Shown here: one piece after another, positions 38,601-44,600 of the stretch
Position numbering within the stretch: position 1 is the first letter of the stretch
Layout of the letters: the number at the start of each line of letters is the position of its first letter
Assembly: GCA_017654935.2 (NCBI GenBank)
Contig: CM065700.1
Coordinates: forward strand, 51,061,927 to 51,125,926
Reading direction: 5' to 3'
DNA: 64,000 bases
Origin: Phymorhynchus buccinoides
Lineage: Eukaryota > Mollusca > Gastropoda > Neogastropoda > Raphitomidae
Notes under the pieces: model-generated
The model's input: only the letters and a program-made list of their open reading frames with translations
The model's database searches: none
What the model was told of the DNA's origin: nothing
Made by a program: the position numbers and the translations under genes

Positions 38601-41600
38601 CCGCCAGTTGTCTCTTCTAACGTGAGACTGTCACTGGCGCAGCCCTCTCTCCTTCTTCTGTTCACAGGCTTGCCTCCAGGAGGCCCTTGTCCGCTAAGGC
38701 CAGCGTCGACCTCAACAGGGATAGGCAATCCCTTTCCACCTCTGGTTTCCGTCCTGTGGGCTTGATGTTTACGGAACAGAGAGGCTCCCCTCCGGGGAGC
38801 TTGCCTAGTGACAGAGGTGACTCCTCTGTCACCAGACTGGCCAGTCTGTCAGGCAATCATCCGGTGGTACCTGGGAGGTACCTCCAGGATCGGGAACGGC
38901 CTGTTCCCTTTCCTGAGTCCGGGCTCAAATCCTCCACTCAGTTCGAGGGAGAGGTTACCAGGACAGTCAAATCGGTCGGTGCGGGGCACCTTCAATACCG
39001 ATAAGAGTCCATGCCCCCCTCCCGGGGGATGGCTCTCCAGTGATCCTGGCACTGGCGCGGTTGGGGCCTCTTGGCAGTCCCACCGCAACCGGAAATTCGC
39101 TTCTCACGGTTGTGAGACGGTTTCCTCCGGTTCTCCCGGTGCTTACCCGGTTTCACCCGGTATTCATCCGGTTTCTCCCGGTTGTCTCCCGGTTGCTTGG
39201 CCAACGCGGACATACCGGGGGATGGCACGGTTGGAGCCTCTTGGCTTTCCCACCGCAACCGGTTATTTGCCTTTCCCGGTTGCGAGACCGTTTCCTCCGG
39301 TTCTCCCGGTGTTTACCCGGTAATCATCCGGTTGTCTCCCGGTTGCTTGGCCAACGCGGACATACCGGGAAAGGGTTCGCCTAGAACCGGAAAATTCCGA
39401 TGATGAATTTCCGGTTCGTTCCTCCGGTTTGGGTCAACCGGGAATGTCCCGCTCGCACGGAGGACGCCACGTTCTCCCGGTTCCGGCCGGTGTTCAGTGA
39501 TCCTCTCACTCCCTACCGGCAGAGCCCTCTGCCAGGCATGGCCTCCGGTGGTGTTTGACTCTTGGGCCGCCCTTATCAGAAGCTTCAACGGCCAGACCCC
39601 TCCAGGGAATTCTCTGAGTTTCAGTCCGACTTTGAGTCAGACATGGAACTGGACCCTCAGTCGGAGGTCCCTCACTCTCTCACTGAGTCCTCGGTTCAGA
39701 ATCTTCTCAAGATTTTGTCTCGATCGTGCCCTTACGTGGTACCTGTGCGTTCCTCCCATCAGGAGTCCGCCACTGATCACGCGGTTGGCTCTCTTCTGCA
39801 GGCCAAGAGCTCCTTGACTCTCCAAGCCCCCTCCTTCCCGGAGGATTTGGTGGTTAAAGCGGAGTTCACGTTGAGGACCGGCAAGGTCCTTTCGTTGAAA
39901 CAGATTGCTGAGGCTAATCTGGGGCGTTCTCAGCCGGCCTCGTCTCAGTTCGGTTCCTTTTTGGTACCTGGATTCAGACCTTTCGTCCCCCTACCGACGG
40001 AATACCTGCCCTTCCCCTCCGTCTCCAAACCTTCTTCTGAGGAGGTGGAGTCCTTGGGGTCCTGCTGCTGTTCCTCCCGTCACGTTCAAGCCTTCGGCCT
40101 TCAAGTCTCTCGAGGAATCTCTGTCTGGTTCTCTCAGGGCTTGTGGCATGGCCACCTCTCTCGTGCAAACCTTGGCGGAGTCTCTAGGCAAATCAGCCTC
40201 TGATTCACCGGCGGTTTTTCAGTTCTTTGATCAGGTGGATGAAGCTTCCGTTGGAGTCTCTCTAGCCCTTTTGGGCAATGTGCTACAGAGCCTCTCTGAT
40301 GTCACGGCTGGTTTGAAGGTTCAAACCTGTGCCTTGGCCCGGGATTCTTTCTGGCGCAGAACAGGTCTCTTTCGTCCAGGGAAAAGGAGCGTTTTGCGCT
40401 CTCTTCCCCTTCCGGAGTCGGGCTTGTTCGGGGAAGAATCGGTTCCCCCAGTTCTCGAGTCCTCTTCAAAGAGGAAGTCAGCTGATGGCCAGAAGGCTAT
40501 CTATCGGGCCCTGTTGAACCAGCCCCGTCCCAACCATTTCGTCCGGGGTACTTCCCGTCCCGCTCTAAGAGTGTGGGATACTCCTCTAGGCCTCCTCCCC
40601 AGTTCAAGGCCTTGAGGCCCCCCTTCCCAGTCTTCTCGTGGCAACAGGAGGCCGAGCCTTCCAAGAAACGGCGATCCTGTCCGTTGGAGATCCTCCAGAG
40701 GAAGTGGAGGACCTTCTCTTGAAGGGCGCGGGCGCGAGTGAACGATCCCAGTCCGGGTTTTCTATTCCCGACTTTTTCAACCGGTCCTGTCAACCGGTTT
40801 TATCAAAAAATTCCGACCGTTTTCGGCCCATTCTGACTCTAATTGGCCGGCGATCTCTTAGGCCGTTTAAAGGTTTTTTTGTTCTTCTGTTCTCTACCGT
40901 TTCCAAGTCAGTACCGTTGAAATGGGTTTTTTCCACGGTTATCCTGACGTCACTTGGATACTCTGTTCACAGTCTCAGCCTCGGAGGACACAGGTGGTGT
41001 CCGACCTCTCAGTAACGAAGGCGGTCACACTTCGCTGTCCCCTCGGTTTTCTTAGTCTGATGGGGTCGATTTCGGAGCTCCTTCCTCTGGCCTGGGTATA
41101 CATAGGCCCTTGCAGAGAGAAGTCAGAGTGCGCACTCCTTCTTTCACGGTTTCAACCATGAGTTGTTCAACCTGTTGACTCGTTCGGCCGTTCCAGTCAT
41201 CCTGTTTCGGTCTGGTTCCGTCCCGATCTGGCTTTAACTGTCCGGCTAGCATGATCTTCCCTTCTCAGCCGTCAGATCACCGAACGGCACAGCTTTCAAC
41301 CTAAAGTTGTTCGACGGGGTGATTTTTGCCTTCCTTCAGGCCCCCCCCCTTTTTGGTCTTCGGCGTCTCGTTCCGACCGTTTTTTATGGTTTAGGTCGAG
41401 GTGTGTCATCGTCACGTTTGCACACTGTTTCGCTTTTTGTCTACATGTTTTCCTTTTCGGTGGGGACTTTTCCGCGTCATCTGGTTCGATTTGACGTCAT
41501 GCGATAGCAACTATGTTGCTGTTGCTGTCTGTTCCTACTTCATAGGCAGTTTTTTATTTTTATTTTTACCTCCCTACCGATCGAATTGTCTCCGCTGGTT

Positions 41601-44600
41601 TTTCACCCAGTCAACGGGGGTCCCTTTCGTCGGTCTTAGCATGTAGAGTTGGTTACGAAGTGCAGTCGCACATTCGTACCGTGGTTTCTCAGTTTGCTAG
41701 GTCAGAGGCTGAATCTGCTGCTCTTGCGGATTCTCATCCTAGTACTAGCTGTCTCTATCCCGCCATCGGTCCTTTGCTTGCCCGACATTCTGAACTAGTC
41801 TTGTCCAGTTTGTTTTCTGACCCAGACTCGCCCCTTCGATCGATATTTTCCAGTTCGAAAGGGCGTAGCAGTGTGTAGTGGCCCGGTCCGGCCACTCATA
41901 GTCCGTAATGTATCAGGCCTTGGCTGCTCTAGGTGACTCGATGCGGAGTTTGTCTTCTTCAGTATGAGTTCCATGGCCTTAGGTGCTACCGTACCGCTAA
42001 GCTGTACGCCACCACTGTCTCGCACTTCTTGCTGAAGTGCATGCCGTTGTATTCCTCCCCTCTGATGGCACTAATCCCCCGGGTGTTGAAGAAGTCCTCC
42101 GGGAGCACCCGGACTTGATTCTCGTCACACCATGTGGCCCACGAGCCATTGGTTCCCAGAGCTCCTCGACATGGCGCAAGACGGTCCTCTTCCGCTCAAT
42201 CTCACTCCCGCCACTCTTCTTCAGTCAAGAAGCGGGGTCGGACACCCTTGCCCTTCAAGGCTAAACCTGGTCGCATGGCGGCTGTCCGACTAGGCCTTCG
42301 CTCTCAGGGGTTTTCCACGCGCACCGTGGATCTGTTGGTCGCCTCTCGGCGTAAGTCTACAAACGATCTGTATGATCTTCGCTGGGCCACCTGGTTTGCG
42401 TTTTGTCAGGAGAGAAAGTTTGACCCGCTTCGTCCCTCAACGGTTCAGTTCGTGGAGTTCCTCTCTCACTTGCTTAGAACTAGGAACTCTTCCTCTCAAA
42501 CCTTGTCAGGTTATAGGGCGGTCTTGATTAGCACGATCTAGTTTACGGGGAATCTCTCGGCTTTGCCAGTTTCTCACTTCCTGGACGCTGTGCGCCTCCA
42601 AGCCCCGTCCAGAACGGTCCAGTGTCCTCAGTGGGACATCTTTTTGGTTCTGGCTTTTCTCTGGGTCAAATTTGAACCCCTGGAGTCGTTGTCTCTTAAG
42701 CTTCTGACTCTCAAGACAGTTTTTTTTTCTCATTTCTTTCGCCACTGCCCGTCGCATCAGTGGTTTGCATGCTCTCAGTGGTCTCACCAAGGACGTCCAG
42801 TTCGAGGAGGACTTCTCGTCTGTCTCCCTTTCTTTTCTCCCGGAGTTCCGTGCAAAGAACCAGTCTGGTTATGTTTCCTCTCCCTTAGTCTCTTTTTCGA
42901 GTCTTCGCTCCGTTCTGGGTCCTGATGATCGTGATATCTTCCTCTGCCCCGTTAGGGCTCTTCGTTCTTATCTGGCTCGTACCAAGTCCTTCAGAAGGGC
43001 TAAACGTCGCCTGTTCGTCTCCTTTAATCCCAAGTACTGCAGCGATGTGGCTAAGGGTACTGTGTCCCGTTGGTTCCTCGACCTCATTAAGTTGGCCTAT
43101 GCCCGCTCGCTGGTTAGGTTACCTGATAACCCCATTCGCGCCCACGAGTTGCGGGCCATCAGCTCTTCCCTGGCGGTAGTCAAGGGTGTCCCTCTTGTGA
43201 AGGTTATGGCCTCAGCGTTCTGGTAGTCGCAGAACACCTTTCTTCAGTTTTACCTGAGGGATATCTCCGCTCAGGGCGAAGACGACTCCTTTTCCATCTA
43301 GAAGGTGGTCGTTTCGCAGGTCCCGGTCTCCTTGTAGTGTGAGTTCCGGTGGTTTTTTTTGTGCCTCTGTTTTTTCTCTGTGTTCTTTGGTATATCATTG
43401 ACATGACTGTTTGGGGGTATTTATTTGCATATTTTCAGGGATGTTGTTCATCTTTCGGGGGATTCTCTTAGGAGTGTTTCCCCTCTTTTACTGATATGCT
43501 TTTGGGGTTGTTGGTGTGTCAGTTGGCACGCATCACCCTCCACCACGGTGGTAATCTGCAGTTGTTTTGAGTGTTGGTATAGTATGATTAAATTAGATTG
43601 GTGGATTTTGATTAATCCTACTATCTATTTAATTTAATACTTACCAACACTCAAAACAAAAAATGTTCCCTCCCAGCCTCCCTCCTGATGCGGGGCTGTA
43701 AAATTACACGAATGACATATCCGGTGTCCCAAGGGTGCGCGTCATACCCGGAAGTAAGGGGAGTCACTCCCGCTACTCCCTGCGGTATGGGTGCAGTCCC
43801 TTGGGGCCACTTTCGTTTTAGCTATGTGCTAGGGTAAGGTTCCAGGTTGTTTTAGGCTAATGCAGTTGTTTTGAGTGTTGGTAAGTATTAAATTAAATAG
43901 ATAGTAGGATTAATCAAAATCCACCATTAGGCTGTGAAACTGTGTATGCCATTCTTGTAGATTGACTTTGAAGCGAGATGGTGACAGTGTTGTGTTGCCT
44001 TTTATATTGTATTGTGTTGTGTTTTTGGCTGAAGATAATAGTTGGAGGATAATAGTTGGAGGATAATAGTTGGAGGATAACAGTTGGAGGATAACAGTTG
44101 GAGGATAACAGTTGGAGGATAACAGTTGGAGGATAATAGTTGGAGGATAACAGTTGGAGGATAATAGTTGGAGGAAAACAGTTGGAGGATAACAGTTGGA
44201 GGATAACAGTTGGAGGATAACAGTTGGAGGATAATAGTTGGAGGATAATAGTTGGAGGATAATAGTTGGAGGATAACAGTTGGAGGATAACAGTTGGAGG
44301 ATAACAGTTGGAGGATAACAGTTGGAGGATAACAGTTGGAGGATAATAGTTGCAGGATAACAGTTGGAGGATAATAGTTGGAGGATAACAGTTGGAGGAT
44401 AACAGTTGGAGGATAATTGTTGGAGGATAACAGTTGGAGGATAATTGTTGGAGGATAACAGTTGGAGGATAACAGTTGGAGGATAACAGTTGGAGGATAA
44501 CAGTTGGAGGATAACAGTTGGAGGATAGTAGTTGGAGGATAACAGTTGGAGGATAACAGTTGGAGGGTAATAGTTAGAGCCTGGCTGTTGGTATGGACGG

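Larger units (their letters stand above)
37796..43924 (+). mobile_element. DIRS-type tyrosine-recombinase retrotransposon, decayed
   Basis: The element has inverted terminal repeats (37796-37989 and 43711-43924), a gag-like region (39562-40615), residual RNase H/pol tail (about 42060-42290), a tyrosine recombinase (42256-43330) and an internal complementary region (43555-43660). The internal complementary region is the reverse complement of the two outer ends joined together, which is diagnostic of DIRS elements and their circular intermediate. No target-site duplication is expected and none is seen. All coding frames are interrupted and the RT is not recognisable. It lies in the sense orientation in the Ttd14-like intron between exons 5 and 6. 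Confidence 0.9.
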
